64,000 nucleotides of DNA from Criibacterium bergeronii (GTDB lineage Bacteria; Bacillota; Clostridia; Peptostreptococcales; Filifactoraceae). The first letter of the stretch is position 1; every line of letters begins with the position of its first letter. The stretch spans positions 1-64,000 of the forward strand of contig NZ_MBEW02000006.1 of assembly GCF_001693775.2 (NCBI RefSeq). Direction: 5' to 3'. Below are positions 1 through 9,665 of this stretch, piece after piece. A model generated the notes under the pieces. It had not been told where the DNA came from. It ran no database searches and saw only the letters and a program-made list of their open reading frames with translations. The translations under genes were made by a program, and so were the position numbers.

Positions 1-529
1 ACCCTCTGTCTCCTACTACATACACATTACCTGCTTTTTGTGGTACATCATAGATTGTGCCGTCAGGTAATTTTTCTTCCAATTTTTTTTGAGCCTCCGC
101 TTTTACCTCTTGCTCCATTTTTTCCTGCTCAGCTGTATTCTCACCATTTACCGGTATTTCGTCAGCCGTTTGAACGCTGTTTTTTACTATTTTTGTGTCA
201 CCTGTCCCATATAGACTTTTAATACCCGCATTCATTCCTATAAGTGTATCTCTAAACGGAAATGTGTCTGCGTACCAAGTGGATATCCCGTTGAGGTATT
301 CACCATTCATAAAGCTTTCAATGGTAAATTTTGGAAATTTGGTCAAAGTCCTTTTTTCCTCATCAGATTTTTCAGGTCTAAGGGGTATAAGCAGACCTAT
401 TACAAAAACCACTGCCAAGGTAGCAAAAAACAATTTTGCACTGAAATAATTGGACTTTCTTTTTCTTCGCATTACTCTATTTAAGTATTCTCTTTCTTCT
501 TCATTTATTTTTTTATTATCTTTATTCAT
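1..529 (-). CDS. DHHW-family surface polysaccharide O-acetylation partner protein (N-terminal part)
   Basis: The reading frame opens with ATG at 529-527 behind the ribosome site AGGAAG and runs off the left edge, so only about 176 N-terminal residues are present. It has a charged basic start, one membrane anchor at about residues 28-45, then the pattern KRTLTKFPKF, a short spacer with NGEYLNG, and WYADTFPFRD, which is typical of DHHW/AlgJ-like proteins that work outside the membrane with an MBOAT acyltransferase. The MBOAT gene lies directly upstream in the same operon, 9 nt away, which supports the pairing. The catalytic part would lie outside the window. The acceptor polymer cannot be told from the sequence. 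Confidence 0.8.
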   Translation of the reverse strand, partial: MNKDNKKINEEEREYLNRVMRRKRKSNYFSAKLFFATLAVVFVIGLLIPLRPEKSDEEKRTLTKFPKFTIESFMNGEYLNGISTWYADTFPFRDTLIGMNAGIKSLYGTGDTKIVKNSVQTADEIPVNGENTAEQEKMEQEVKAEAQKKLEEKLPDGTIYDVPQKAGNVYVVGDRG

Positions 530-538
530 AGATACTTC

Positions 539-1957
539 CTAAAATTGAAAATATAAAAACGGATTGTAGCTATTGCCTATAAGTGCAAGACTTGAAACTA
601 ACAACAGCACCCAAGGGAATAAATTACTATACAGAGGTATTAAAAAATCTTTTAAAACAAAATTTCTTGAGCTGTCAAAAAATGCTCTGATTTTACTTGG
701 CAAGCTTGATGCTGCAAATATACAAATTATGATTAGAAAAATATTATTTTTTATCAAAATTCCGGTTTGTGCTGAAAAAAGCTCATTGCCATTTAAGCCA
801 AATAGCCCTTTAAATGCAATAGATAAAGCATTTAAATCTTCAAATTTAAATAAAACCCAGCCAATCACCACTACTAAAAATGTATACATAACACCAAAAA
901 ATCTTGGCGTATTTTTCAAAATTTTATTTAAAAACAATCTTTCTATGACTATAAATATAAAATAATACAGTCCCCAAAATATATAGTTAAAGCTAGCTCC
1001 ATGCCACATACCTGTCAAAAACCACACTACAAACAGATTTATAAGCACATTTCCACTCCTGTTACCTCCTAGAGGAATATAAACATAGTCTCTAAAAAAC
1101 GAGCTAAGTGAAATATGCCATCTCCTCCAAAATTCGGTTACAGAGGCTGATGTATAAGGCAAATTAAAGTTTTCTTTATAATGAAAGCCTGTCATAAGTC
1201 CCATACCTATAGCCATATCAGAATAAGCAGAAAAATCAAAATAAATCTGAAAGGTAAATGCCAACGCTCCAAGCCAAAGTCCTGCTACCGGCACAGCCTT
1301 TAAAGCAGTGACATCATTTGTGAGTAACAGGCTGTCTGCCACTACCGCTATACCATTTGCAAGTATTGCTTTTTTTGCAAGACCATAGCAAAATCTTCTT
1401 ACACCTTCTCTTATTTCATCATAATCCTTTTTTCTGTATAAAATATCATGCCTGATGTCGCTATATCTGACTATCGGTCCTGCTATACACTGATGAAACA
1501 TACTCACATATAAAAGTAAAAGTAGGTAACTTTTTTGAGCCTCAACTTCACCTCTATAAACGTCCACTACATATGATATAAGCTGAAAAGTATAAAATGA
1601 AATACCAATTGGAAGAATGATATTAGGAATTGGTACAGCTTTTACAAAGGTTTGGGCAATACCGGCAAAAAATCCTAAATACTTAAAATATCCCAAAATC
1701 AAAAGAGATATAGCAATCGTCAACACAAGATACCTCTTTTTTTTATGATAACTATTTTCTATTAAAATTGCTCCAATATAAGAAACAAGCGTCATAAATA
1801 ACAACAAAAATAAATATTTCGGTCCGTTCCAAGAATAAAATACAAGAGAAAATGTAAGCATTACAATATTTTTTTTCTCAATATCCTTAGAAAAATGATA
1901 AAAAAACAAATTTAGGGGCAAAAATACATAGACAAAAAACAAACTGGAAAAAACCAT
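539..1957 (-). CDS. MBOAT-family O-acyltransferase (AlgI/DltB-like)
   Basis: A 472-residue polytopic membrane protein with about ten or more hydrophobic segments. It carries both MBOAT signatures: WRRWHISLSSFFRDY with His281, and GMWHGAS with His319, the presumed catalytic histidine. The family moves acyl groups, usually acetyl, across the membrane onto extracellular polymers. Length matches AlgI-type members (about 470-500). The following gene is a DHHW protein that normally finishes the transfer outside the cell. The start ATG at 1957 has a weak AAAGAGAG ribosome site. A TATAAT-like box at 1984-1979 could be its -10 element, but no good -35 is visible. It is not DltB, because no dltA, dltC or dltD is adjacent. 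Confidence 0.9.
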   Translation of the reverse strand: MVFSSLFFVYVFLPLNLFFYHFSKDIEKKNIVMLTFSLVFYSWNGPKYLFLLLFMTLVSYIGAILIENSYHKKKRYLVLTIAISLLILGYFKYLGFFAGIAQTFVKAVPIPNIILPIGISFYTFQLISYVVDVYRGEVEAQKSYLLLLLYVSMFHQCIAGPIVRYSDIRHDILYRKKDYDEIREGVRRFCYGLAKKAILANGIAVVADSLLLTNDVTALKAVPVAGLWLGALAFTFQIYFDFSAYSDMAIGMGLMTGFHYKENFNLPYTSASVTEFWRRWHISLSSFFRDYVYIPLGGNRSGNVLINLFVVWFLTGMWHGASFNYIFWGLYYFIFIVIERLFLNKILKNTPRFFGVMYTFLVVVIGWVLFKFEDLNALSIAFKGLFGLNGNELFSAQTGILIKNNIFLIIICIFAASSLPSKIRAFFDSSRNFVLKDFLIPLYSNLFPWVLLLVSSLALIGNSYNPFLYFQF

Positions 1958-2070
1958 ATTTACTCTCTTTCACTAAAGATTATATGAATAATGTTTTAAT
2001 TTCATTTCATAATTTTTACATTATCTCATCAATGACAATCCATGTCAACCGGCTCAAACCACAAATTATA

Positions 2071-2099
2071 TTGACAAGATTTGATAAGAATAATATAAT
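2071..2099 (+). promoter_or_regulatory. Perfect vegetative sigma promoter for the aminotransferase gene
   Basis: TTGACA at 2071-2076, a 17-nt spacer and TATAAT at 2094-2099 match the sigma-A consensus at all twelve positions. Transcription would start near 2106, giving an untranslated leader of about 150 nt that is almost pure A/T. I see no hairpin or riboswitch core in that leader. Confidence 0.8.
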
Positions 2100-2255
2100 G
2101 AAATTTAATTTCGTTTAATTGTTAAATTATATTTAGTATAAACTCTTTGAATTAAAACTTTGTTACAAAAATAAAACATATTTAGCTTAAAATATTTAAA
2201 CTATCTTAACATTTAATCATTTAAAAATTTGTAAAAACAAAATTGGAGATTTAAT

Positions 2256-3443
2256 ATGCAACTATCAAATAGGATTAATACTCTAAAAGTATCACCGATA
2301 AGAAATTTAGCTCCCTACGAAAAAGCTGCTACAAAAAAGGGACTTAACGTTATAAAAATGAATATAGGTCAGCCTGACATAAAAACACCAAAGGAATTTT
2401 TTAGTGCAATAAATAAGTCTGATATAGACGTGCTTAGCTACAGCCCATCAGAGGGTAGAGAGGATTTACTATCATCACTTGAAGAGTATTACACAAAAAT
2501 AGGCTACAACTTCACAAAAGACGACATGATAATCACACAAGGAGGAAGTGAAGGTATAAATTTCGTATTTACCACATTATTAGACGAAGGCGAAAAAGTT
2601 TTAATGCCTGAGCCTTTTTATGCAAACTACGAAAATATCGCTCACCTTGCAAATGTAAATTTTACTCCAATAAAAAGAAAAACAGAAGATAACTTTGCTC
2701 TACCGGCTTACGAAGAAATATTACCTCTTGTAGACGAAAAAACAAAGGCAATAATGTTTACAAACCCATGCAATCCATCAGGTAGAGTATATACAAAAGA
2801 AGAAGTGGAAACCATAGTAAGAATTGCAAAGGAAAAAGATTTATTCATTATCAGCGATGAAGTGTATAGAGAATTTATCTATGACGGTAGAGAATATGTA
2901 TCAGTAACCAATTACAAAGAGGTTGAAGATAAGATAGTAATTATAGACTCAATTTCTAAAAGATATAGCTGTTGTGGTTCAAGAATAGGTAACATAGCAT
3001 CTAAAAACAAAGAAATAATGGACAAAATGGTTAAGCTTGCTCAGGTAAGACTATCTGCGTCCACACTAGACCAAATTGGTGCTGCCAATTTAAAAACTGT
3101 ACCTGAAAATTATTTTGCTGAAATACTTGATGACTACAACAGTAGACGTGATACCTTGGTAAAGGAGCTATCTCAAATAGATGGCATAGTATTTAACAAG
3201 CCTGAGGGTGCATTTTACACAATTATCGACCTGCCTGTAAAAGACGCTCAGGAATTTGCAATATGGACTCTACAAAATATAAATATTGATGGAAATACAC
3301 TACTTATGACACCGGGCTCAGGCTTTTATCAAAATCCTCAGGAGGGTAAAAATAAAATAAGGCTTTCATATTGCTTAAATGAAGAGCAAATAAAACTAGG
3401 TATTAGGATACTAAAAAAAGCTTTAGAAGAATTTAATAAATAA
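2256..3443 (+). CDS. Class I/II PLP-dependent aminotransferase
   Basis: 395 residues, the usual length for fold-type I aminotransferases of the aspartate-aminotransferase superfamily. Visible landmarks are NIGQPD near residue 36, TNPCNPSG at 169-176, SDEVY at 200-204, SISKRYS with the Schiff-base lysine Lys235, and the substrate-carboxylate arginine in KIRLSYC near residue 371. It would be a cytosolic enzyme moving amino groups between amino acids and 2-oxo acids. Start ATG follows GGAG at good spacing. It is a single-gene unit with its own consensus promoter and terminator. The substrate (aspartate, aromatic or branched) cannot be fixed from the sequence; the divergent MBOAT operon gives no clue. 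Confidence 0.9.
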   Translation: MQLSNRINTLKVSPIRNLAPYEKAATKKGLNVIKMNIGQPDIKTPKEFFSAINKSDIDVLSYSPSEGREDLLSSLEEYYTKIGYNFTKDDMIITQGGSEGINFVFTTLLDEGEKVLMPEPFYANYENIAHLANVNFTPIKRKTEDNFALPAYEEILPLVDEKTKAIMFTNPCNPSGRVYTKEEVETIVRIAKEKDLFIISDEVYREFIYDGREYVSVTNYKEVEDKIVIIDSISKRYSCCGSRIGNIASKNKEIMDKMVKLAQVRLSASTLDQIGAANLKTVPENYFAEILDDYNSRRDTLVKELSQIDGIVFNKPEGAFYTIIDLPVKDAQEFAIWTLQNINIDGNTLLMTPGSGFYQNPQEGKNKIRLSYCLNEEQIKLGIRILKKALEEFNK

Positions 3444-3453
3444 AATTAACCAA

Positions 3454-3495
3454 AAATACCGGCTTATAATTTGAGCCGGTATTTATTTGTTTATT
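3454..3495 (+). terminator. Rho-independent terminator of the aminotransferase gene
   Basis: An 11-bp perfect stem, AAATACCGGCT (3454-3464) against AGCCGGTATTT (3474-3484), with a 9-nt loop and a T-rich tail. It starts ten bases after the stop codon. Confidence 0.9.
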
Positions 3496-3560
3496 CTTTG
3501 CTAACATTTTCTTTATTTGTATGATACAATTAGAATTGTAGTAAGTTTATTTAAAAATCT

Positions 3561-3609
3561 AACAAATTTTGTATCAATTTTTAATAAAATTTGTTATAAT
3601 AATTATAAT
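3561..3609 (+). promoter_or_regulatory. Probable promoter/operator of the c-di-GMP-MATE-polC operon
   Basis: A 10-bp perfect inverted repeat, AACAAATTTT (3561-3570) and AAAATTTGTT (3586-3595), is followed at once by two overlapping TATAAT boxes at 3595-3600 and 3604-3609. No good -35 hexamer sits 17 bp upstream of either, and the repeat lies where the -35 would be. This suggests a regulated promoter, with the palindrome as a binding site. In such AT-rich DNA a chance match is possible. Confidence 0.45.
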
Positions 3610-3652
3610 AAAGTAATAATATCATTTATATTATAATAATTTATCAGAAAGT

Positions 3653-5998
3653 ATGCGTATGGATAAATTTGTGAATAAATTTTCTAAATTATACAAAATA
3701 ATACTTATTGCTACTTTGGTTCTATCCATAGCTAGGTTGTTCCAAGCTAAGGTAGTATTTTTGCTTTCTGGCATTGGTTCATTAATATTATTTTTAATAA
3801 AATATAAATCTCAAAATAAATGCGTTAGAAAAAATGTTAAACCATTTTTGATATCTTTCGTATTTTTTTTGACTTGTTTGCTCATGATTATTTTCATCAA
3901 GGATATTGAGCATTTATCTTTTTATAAAATATTTCTAAGCTTGCTATTTACCATCTTCATAATATGCACACATATTGGTCTATATGGATTTCTAAGACAG
4001 CTAGATATAAAAATTGATATACTACAGCTTGTACTCAACCTATTTTCTTTTTATGCTGTAGTTTTTTGGAGTGGTGGAGAGGCTCTTACCCACTTTTTCA
4101 ACACATATGTCACTGTAAATAATGGCTATCTATACTATTTGCTCTTTATCAGTATAGTTTCTGAGATTTTTACTCTATCTCTTACTTTGTGCTTGGAAAC
4201 TGTAAAGCCTCCTAGGGGTATAGTAACTCTTATTTCCACTATATTTTTAACCTTTGCATTTTTCTTTTTCTACTTGCTCAATATTTTTTCAGGCAAATTA
4301 ATTTACATTGATATCGCAAGTGTGATTATAACAATAATCACTTTGTTAAATTTGGACTTTTCTATGCTTTCACCTGAGGATTTTAAGCTTGAGATTACTA
4401 TTGAAGAGTCTGAAAATAAATATGCGGACTCTAAAGTATATTTTGACACCTTGAGCCTTAGTGCAGGTTTTTTATTTATCATTTTAATACCTATACTTCT
4501 GTTTGCTTTTAAAGAAATTTCCATAAACAGAGTAATAATAAGCATTATAATTTCTTCTTTATACTATATTTTATCTTTATTTTATCTATCTTTCACTGTA
4601 AAGAAAAATCTATTGCAATACCATATTAACTTAAATGCTATCAAGCAGGCTGAGCTGGAGCAAAAGAAAAATGAAATTTTAAAAAGCAACGAAATACTAA
4701 TAAATCAATATCATACTGATTACTTAACAGGTACATGGAATAGGGAAAAATTTTATTTAGATGCTAGTAAGCTTATAGATAGCCATACTCCATTTACACT
4801 TATTTACTTAGACCTTGACAGATTTAAGGTAATAAACGACACCTATGGTCATGATACAGGAGATGTAATCCTAAAGGAGACTGCCCAAAGGCTCAAAAGA
4901 TTTTCCAATGATATCACATCAATTTATCGTGTGGGCGGTGATGAATTTACAGTCCTTAGTAGGATTGTAGATAGGGAAAAGCTCACTCAGTTTTCTCTTG
5001 AGCTAATAAACATTGTCCAAGTGCCATATTTGCACAATAACACAAGCTATTATATAGGCTTGAGCATAGGCATATCTGAGTTTCCTAAGGACTCCTGCGA
5101 TGTGGATACTCTTATAAAATATGCTGATTTTGCGATGTATCGCATCAAAAAATCTTATGTTCAAAATAAAATTGAGTTTTTCACTCAAGATTACTACTTG
5201 GAGATAGAGCGTAAAAATAGATTGATTAAAAAACTTGAGAATTCTGATTTCAATGAAATTTTACATCTAAATTATCAGCCTATATTTTATCCCGGCGGAA
5301 AAAAGATTAAAAAGGTAGAGGCTCTTCTTCGTTGGCACGATGAAGAATTCGGCTATGTATCTCCTGCTGAATTTATCCCGCTAGCTGAGCAGACAAATAT
5401 AATCTTCCCAATAACTCAATGGGTGATTGATAAGTCTTTTTCTGATTTATCAAGGTTAAAAAAGGAATATCATGCAGATTTTTCTATAGCTATAAATATT
5501 TCACCAAAGACTTTGACGCAAAATCCGTTAATATACAATCTTTTACTTAAATCTTCTTACTATGGGCTTGATAATTCGCAAATTGAGCTGGAATTAACTG
5601 AAAACTTCTCAGTTTATTTGATAGATTATATAAAAGAAAAAATTCATGTACTTGACCAAAATAATTTTACTATTTCAATAGACGATTTTGGTACGGGATA
5701 TTCGTCTTTAGAATATATAAAGGATTTAAAGATTGATACTCTTAAAATTGCAAAGGAATTAGTCGACAATATTGAAGAAATGAAACAGGATTATTCATTG
5801 ATTGCCTCTATAATCAGCTTGTCAAAGGCTTTAAATCTTGAAGTAATCGCTGAGGGTGTAGAGCACAAGGGTCAGCTAGAAATATTAGAATCTCTAGGGT
5901 GTGATTTATATCAAGGTTACTATTATGAAAGACCTGTATCTTTTGATGCTTTGGTTGAAAGATATTTGCAACCGGATAATTTATACAACATAGGCTAG
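3653..5998 (+). CDS. Membrane-bound GGDEF-EAL cyclic-di-GMP turnover protein
   Basis: 781 residues: about eight membrane segments (residues 15-320), a short coiled linker, a GGDEF domain (about 355-510) and an EAL domain (about 525-775). The GGDEF site is canonical (YRVGGDEF near 427), with LDLDRFKVINDTYGHD before it. No RxxD inhibitory site lies five residues upstream. The EAL domain keeps EALLRW, NISP, ELTEN, DDFGTGYSS, the lysine in LKIAKE, AEGVE and YQGYYYERP, so both synthase and phosphodiesterase activity look possible. The ribosome site is poor; ATG at 3659, two codons on, is an equally good start. It is the first gene of a tightly spaced set and overlaps the next gene's AGGAG site. 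Confidence 0.92.
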   Translation: MRMDKFVNKFSKLYKIILIATLVLSIARLFQAKVVFLLSGIGSLILFLIKYKSQNKCVRKNVKPFLISFVFFLTCLLMIIFIKDIEHLSFYKIFLSLLFTIFIICTHIGLYGFLRQLDIKIDILQLVLNLFSFYAVVFWSGGEALTHFFNTYVTVNNGYLYYLLFISIVSEIFTLSLTLCLETVKPPRGIVTLISTIFLTFAFFFFYLLNIFSGKLIYIDIASVIITIITLLNLDFSMLSPEDFKLEITIEESENKYADSKVYFDTLSLSAGFLFIILIPILLFAFKEISINRVIISIIISSLYYILSLFYLSFTVKKNLLQYHINLNAIKQAELEQKKNEILKSNEILINQYHTDYLTGTWNREKFYLDASKLIDSHTPFTLIYLDLDRFKVINDTYGHDTGDVILKETAQRLKRFSNDITSIYRVGGDEFTVLSRIVDREKLTQFSLELINIVQVPYLHNNTSYYIGLSIGISEFPKDSCDVDTLIKYADFAMYRIKKSYVQNKIEFFTQDYYLEIERKNRLIKKLENSDFNEILHLNYQPIFYPGGKKIKKVEALLRWHDEEFGYVSPAEFIPLAEQTNIIFPITQWVIDKSFSDLSRLKKEYHADFSIAINISPKTLTQNPLIYNLLLKSSYYGLDNSQIELELTENFSVYLIDYIKEKIHVLDQNNFTISIDDFGTGYSSLEYIKDLKIDTLKIAKELVDNIEEMKQDYSLIASIISLSKALNLEVIAEGVEHKGQLEILESLGCDLYQGYYYERPVSFDALVERYLQPDNLYNIG

Positions 5999-6006
5999 GA
6001 GCGAAA

Positions 6007-8328
6007 ATGAAAAAATACGTATTATTTCTTATTTTATCAATAGCATTAGCCACATTAAGTGCTTATGGAAAATTAAGCGGGAAAGAGCCGTTACAATTTA
6101 CAATATATTGCACGACTTGTTTAGCTTCGGCAGTATTTTCTATTAAAGCAAGACGATTTCAAAGAACCCGTAAGCTTATTTTTACTCTATTAGGGGTAAG
6201 TCTTATTTGGTGTATTATTGCGTATGCAATAAATGATTTGAGATACTATGTCTTTCATATACAGCTTGCTTATGACCCTATATCTCAAATAAGCTATACA
6301 CTTAGCTCTGTTGGGCTTTGTGTATCATTGTTTTTTTTGTATTTTGATATGACAAAAAAAGAAAATGGCTTGCAGTTAAAGATTAACGAACTTTACTCTT
6401 TTCTTTTGGTTTCCAGTATAATTTTACTGCTTGGATTTAATGTGTACTCCAGTAGAGTTTATACAAATACTCAATTCATTCATGGTATTTTATTTTCATG
6501 TGTTGCCGGTTTATCTGTAGCTATGTGCCTTACTTTATTTTTATCTTCGGGCGTCAATAATAATATTGAAACATCTGCTTTATTAATGGGATACACTTTA
6601 TTTAGTGTGGGCGATTTATTTTATATAATAAATTTTATCACTGCTGACAACACTTTATATGGTGCAATAGGTACATTTTTAACTGTTTTAGCTTTTTGTC
6701 TTTTTTTTGCTGCGGCATACAATATATATAATAACAAATCTACTAGGTATTATCAGATATATTACTCAAAAATGCAACTTGAGATTATATTTGTCATATC
6801 TTTTTTAATTCTAATAATTCCATTTTCATTATACTATTTTGAGATAATAGAAATCGCCTATGTAATAGTAATATCTATAATGTCTGTAGCTTACCAGCTT
6901 TTGAGTTTTTTTATTTCAAAATCGGTACTCACTAAGCAGCTTGCCCATGAACAAAAAAGAATTCAAGCTGAGCTTGACTGGGAAATAAGTAATAGGTTAA
7001 GCAATCTCAATGATATTCACGAAAAGTTAACAATACAGGTAACAACGGACAGTCTAACTTCATTAAAAAATCGTAATTACTTAAATTCATTTCTTGATAA
7101 TCCACCGGCAGATTTAGAAAATATTTATTTAGTATATCTAGACATAGACAAATTTAAACCCATCAATGACACCTATGGTCATACTATAGGTGATGAGGTT
7201 ATAAAAAGTTGTGCATCAAGAATTCAAAAAATATGTCCTCCTGATACTCTATGCTTCAGAGTTGGCGGGGATGAATTTGTAATAGCTACTTCAAATTCAA
7301 GCAGGAATAAAATCATGGATTTAAGTCAACTTTTAATTTATGAAATCAAAGAACCTCTTAAAATTGGAAAGCACACTTTTGCTTTGTCTGCAAGCATAGG
7401 TATATCTTCATATCCTGATGATGCCGGTAATGTAAAAGCCATACTTAAAAATGCAGAGCAGGCAATGTATTCATCAAAATCTGACAAAATCGGCGGCAGA
7501 ATTACTTTTTATGATGAGGTCAACGATAATTATTCACAAAAAATAAATATGTTGGAATTTATCATAAATAATTGCTTGCCCGATGAACAGTTAGCTGTAC
7601 TATATAGACCTATATACAGTATTGATAAGAAAAGAATAGTTGGCTTTGACGCAAAAATCGACTGGGGTAAGCTGACTGACTATAGTGATGAGGCTGATAT
7701 TTTATCTATATTGGAAAAATCCCAAAAATTATACGATATTATCATTTGGCTAGTAGATGAGGTAGAAAAGCAATTGTTTTTATGGAGAAAGACCTATTCT
7801 TTAAGCTTTTGTTGCCACATTTGCCCTCCGCTACAGACATTTAGCTTTACTGATATAGAAAGTAAGCTTTATCAATCTTTAAAAGAGAATAACCTTTCAA
7901 ACGGCTCTATTATAATTGATTTGGACGAAAAATCCGTAGAAAATTTATTTGAAAACAATAATAATATTTTATTAAAATTATCCGACTTAAACATTCCTGT
8001 ATGCCTTACAAATTTTGGTACTGGCTATACTGCATTTTATAACTTGAAAAAATACAAATTTGATTATATAAAAATTAATAAAAATTTTGCTAACAATATT
8101 GATTATGATAACAAAGATAGTAAAATCTACTCAGCAATAGTTCAAATTGCTAAGACATTTTCTCAAAATGTTATATCAACAGGTATAAATACAAATTTGC
8201 AAGCACATCTTGCACTTGGCTTTGGTGTAGACGAATTTGAGGGCTTAGTGCTTAATGATTTTGCTCCTGCTGAATTTTTTGAAAAAAGATTTTCATCAGG
8301 TTATTATGATGAGCTAAATTGGAGATAG
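6007..8328 (+). CDS. Membrane GGDEF protein with a degenerate EAL domain
   Basis: 773 residues with the same plan as its upstream neighbour: about eight membrane helices, a coiled linker (about 310-345), then GGDEF and EAL-like parts. The GGDEF motif RVGGDEF and the LDIDKFKPINDTYGH metal-binding strand are intact, so diguanylate cyclase activity is likely. The EAL part has lost key residues: EAL reads DAK, the DDFGTGYSS segment reads TNFGTGYTA, EGVE reads TGIN, and the final glutamine is gone. It is probably a non-catalytic binding or regulatory domain. AGGAG overlaps the previous stop codon, so translation is probably coupled. The pair may have arisen by duplication. Confidence 0.9.
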   Translation: MKKYVLFLILSIALATLSAYGKLSGKEPLQFTIYCTTCLASAVFSIKARRFQRTRKLIFTLLGVSLIWCIIAYAINDLRYYVFHIQLAYDPISQISYTLSSVGLCVSLFFLYFDMTKKENGLQLKINELYSFLLVSSIILLLGFNVYSSRVYTNTQFIHGILFSCVAGLSVAMCLTLFLSSGVNNNIETSALLMGYTLFSVGDLFYIINFITADNTLYGAIGTFLTVLAFCLFFAAAYNIYNNKSTRYYQIYYSKMQLEIIFVISFLILIIPFSLYYFEIIEIAYVIVISIMSVAYQLLSFFISKSVLTKQLAHEQKRIQAELDWEISNRLSNLNDIHEKLTIQVTTDSLTSLKNRNYLNSFLDNPPADLENIYLVYLDIDKFKPINDTYGHTIGDEVIKSCASRIQKICPPDTLCFRVGGDEFVIATSNSSRNKIMDLSQLLIYEIKEPLKIGKHTFALSASIGISSYPDDAGNVKAILKNAEQAMYSSKSDKIGGRITFYDEVNDNYSQKINMLEFIINNCLPDEQLAVLYRPIYSIDKKRIVGFDAKIDWGKLTDYSDEADILSILEKSQKLYDIIIWLVDEVEKQLFLWRKTYSLSFCCHICPPLQTFSFTDIESKLYQSLKENNLSNGSIIIDLDEKSVENLFENNNNILLKLSDLNIPVCLTNFGTGYTAFYNLKKYKFDYIKINKNFANNIDYDNKDSKIYSAIVQIAKTFSQNVISTGINTNLQAHLALGFGVDEFEGLVLNDFAPAEFFEKRFSSGYYDELNWR

Positions 8329-8331
8329 GCT

Positions 8332-9639
8332 ATGTTAAAAAAATTCGTACATTATGTATTCTTAAATATAATAAGTATGCTGGCGTTGTCATTTTACATT
8401 ATTATTGACACTCTTTTTATTGCAAACGTGTGTGGTTCTAGTGGTGTAGCCGCTTTAAATATTTCACTACCCGGCTATGGGTTCATATATGGCTTAGGTC
8501 TTATGCTTGGGGTAGGTTCGGCTACTAGATTTAGGATTTTTTATAATGATTATGATAAAAAGTGCGCTTTTTTTACAAAGGCGCTCTTTTTTGCTAGTAT
8601 AATTTCTATTTTGTTTATGATAATTGGTTTATTTTTTTCTGAGCCGATTTTAAGGTTATTGGGTGCAAGTGATGCGGTCATGCCCTTTGCCTTTCCATAT
8701 TTTAAGTATATGCTGATTTTTACACCTGCATTTATTTTTAACGATATTTTGTTGTCCTTTATTAGAAATGACTCAAACCCAGGGCTTGTCTCATCGGCAG
8801 TAATGCTAAGTTCCTTTGCAAATGTATTTTTAGATTATATTTTTATGTATATTTTTAAATGGGGAATGTTTGGAGCAGTCGTTGCAACTGGGATTTCTCC
8901 AATCTTATCCATGATGCTACTATCTGTCCACTTTTTACAGCATAAAAATACTTTTAAATTCAAATTATCGTCCCTTAAATTAATAAAATTTACAGATTTC
9001 TTTTATCAATCAGCACTTGGCATTTCTTCGCTTATAAGTGAGGTTTCATCAAGTATTGTAATAATTATATATAATTTTATATTGCTCAAATATGTTGGTG
9101 ATATTGGCGTGGCGGCTTACGGAGTGATTGCTAATATATCCTTGGTCATTATTGCAGTATTTAGAGGTATAAGCGATGGTATACAGCCTCTTGTAAGCGA
9201 ATGCTATGTTAAGCATGACTATAAAAATATTTGGTTTATAATAAAATTGGCAATCGCTCTTGCCCTTATATTGATGAGTTTAACATATTTATACTTCACA
9301 CTTTTCCCAACTACTGTCACCAATTTATTTAATCCTACTAGGGATTTAAAATTCGAAAAAATCGCTATTGATGGTATGCTGATTTATTTTATTGGTAGTT
9401 TTTTTGCCAGCATAAATCTAATAGTTTCGGTAGTTTCCCAAGCTATAGCAAAGCCTAGACCTGCCTTTATTATTTCCATGCTACGGGGTATAATATTAAT
9501 TGTTATTTTTGCACTTGTCTTTTCATATTTTTGGCAGGTGAGAGGAATGTGGGCATCTTATGTAGTAACTGAGCTGGTTGTAGCTATTTTTTCACTTTTT
9601 TCATTATCAAATATTATGGAAAATGAATTTATAAACTAA
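8332..9639 (+). CDS. MATE-family multidrug/cation antiporter
   Basis: 435 residues with twelve predicted membrane helices in two homologous halves. It resembles MATE exporters, which expel organic cations or drugs in exchange for Na+ or H+. Hallmarks are the N-terminal IIDTLFIANVCGSSGVAALNISLP, GLGLMLGVGSATRFRI, and the second-half repeat around VAAYGVIANISLVIIAVFRGISDGIQPLVS. Only 3 nt separate it from the preceding stop, and GGAGATAGG provides the ribosome site, so it belongs to the c-di-GMP gene operon. The substrate cannot be inferred. A link between c-di-GMP signalling and this exporter is suggested only by co-transcription. Confidence 0.88.
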   Translation: MLKKFVHYVFLNIISMLALSFYIIIDTLFIANVCGSSGVAALNISLPGYGFIYGLGLMLGVGSATRFRIFYNDYDKKCAFFTKALFFASIISILFMIIGLFFSEPILRLLGASDAVMPFAFPYFKYMLIFTPAFIFNDILLSFIRNDSNPGLVSSAVMLSSFANVFLDYIFMYIFKWGMFGAVVATGISPILSMMLLSVHFLQHKNTFKFKLSSLKLIKFTDFFYQSALGISSLISEVSSSIVIIIYNFILLKYVGDIGVAAYGVIANISLVIIAVFRGISDGIQPLVSECYVKHDYKNIWFIIKLAIALALILMSLTYLYFTLFPTTVTNLFNPTRDLKFEKIAIDGMLIYFIGSFFASINLIVSVVSQAIAKPRPAFIISMLRGIILIVIFALVFSYFWQVRGMWASYVVTELVVAIFSLFSLSNIMENEFIN

Positions 9640-9665
9640 GTATAACTGTATAAAGGGATTTATCA

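Noticed and set aside
2100-2255. Riboswitch or T-box in the 150-nt leader of the aminotransferase
   Set aside because: The leader is nearly pure A/T with no conserved core or stable hairpin.
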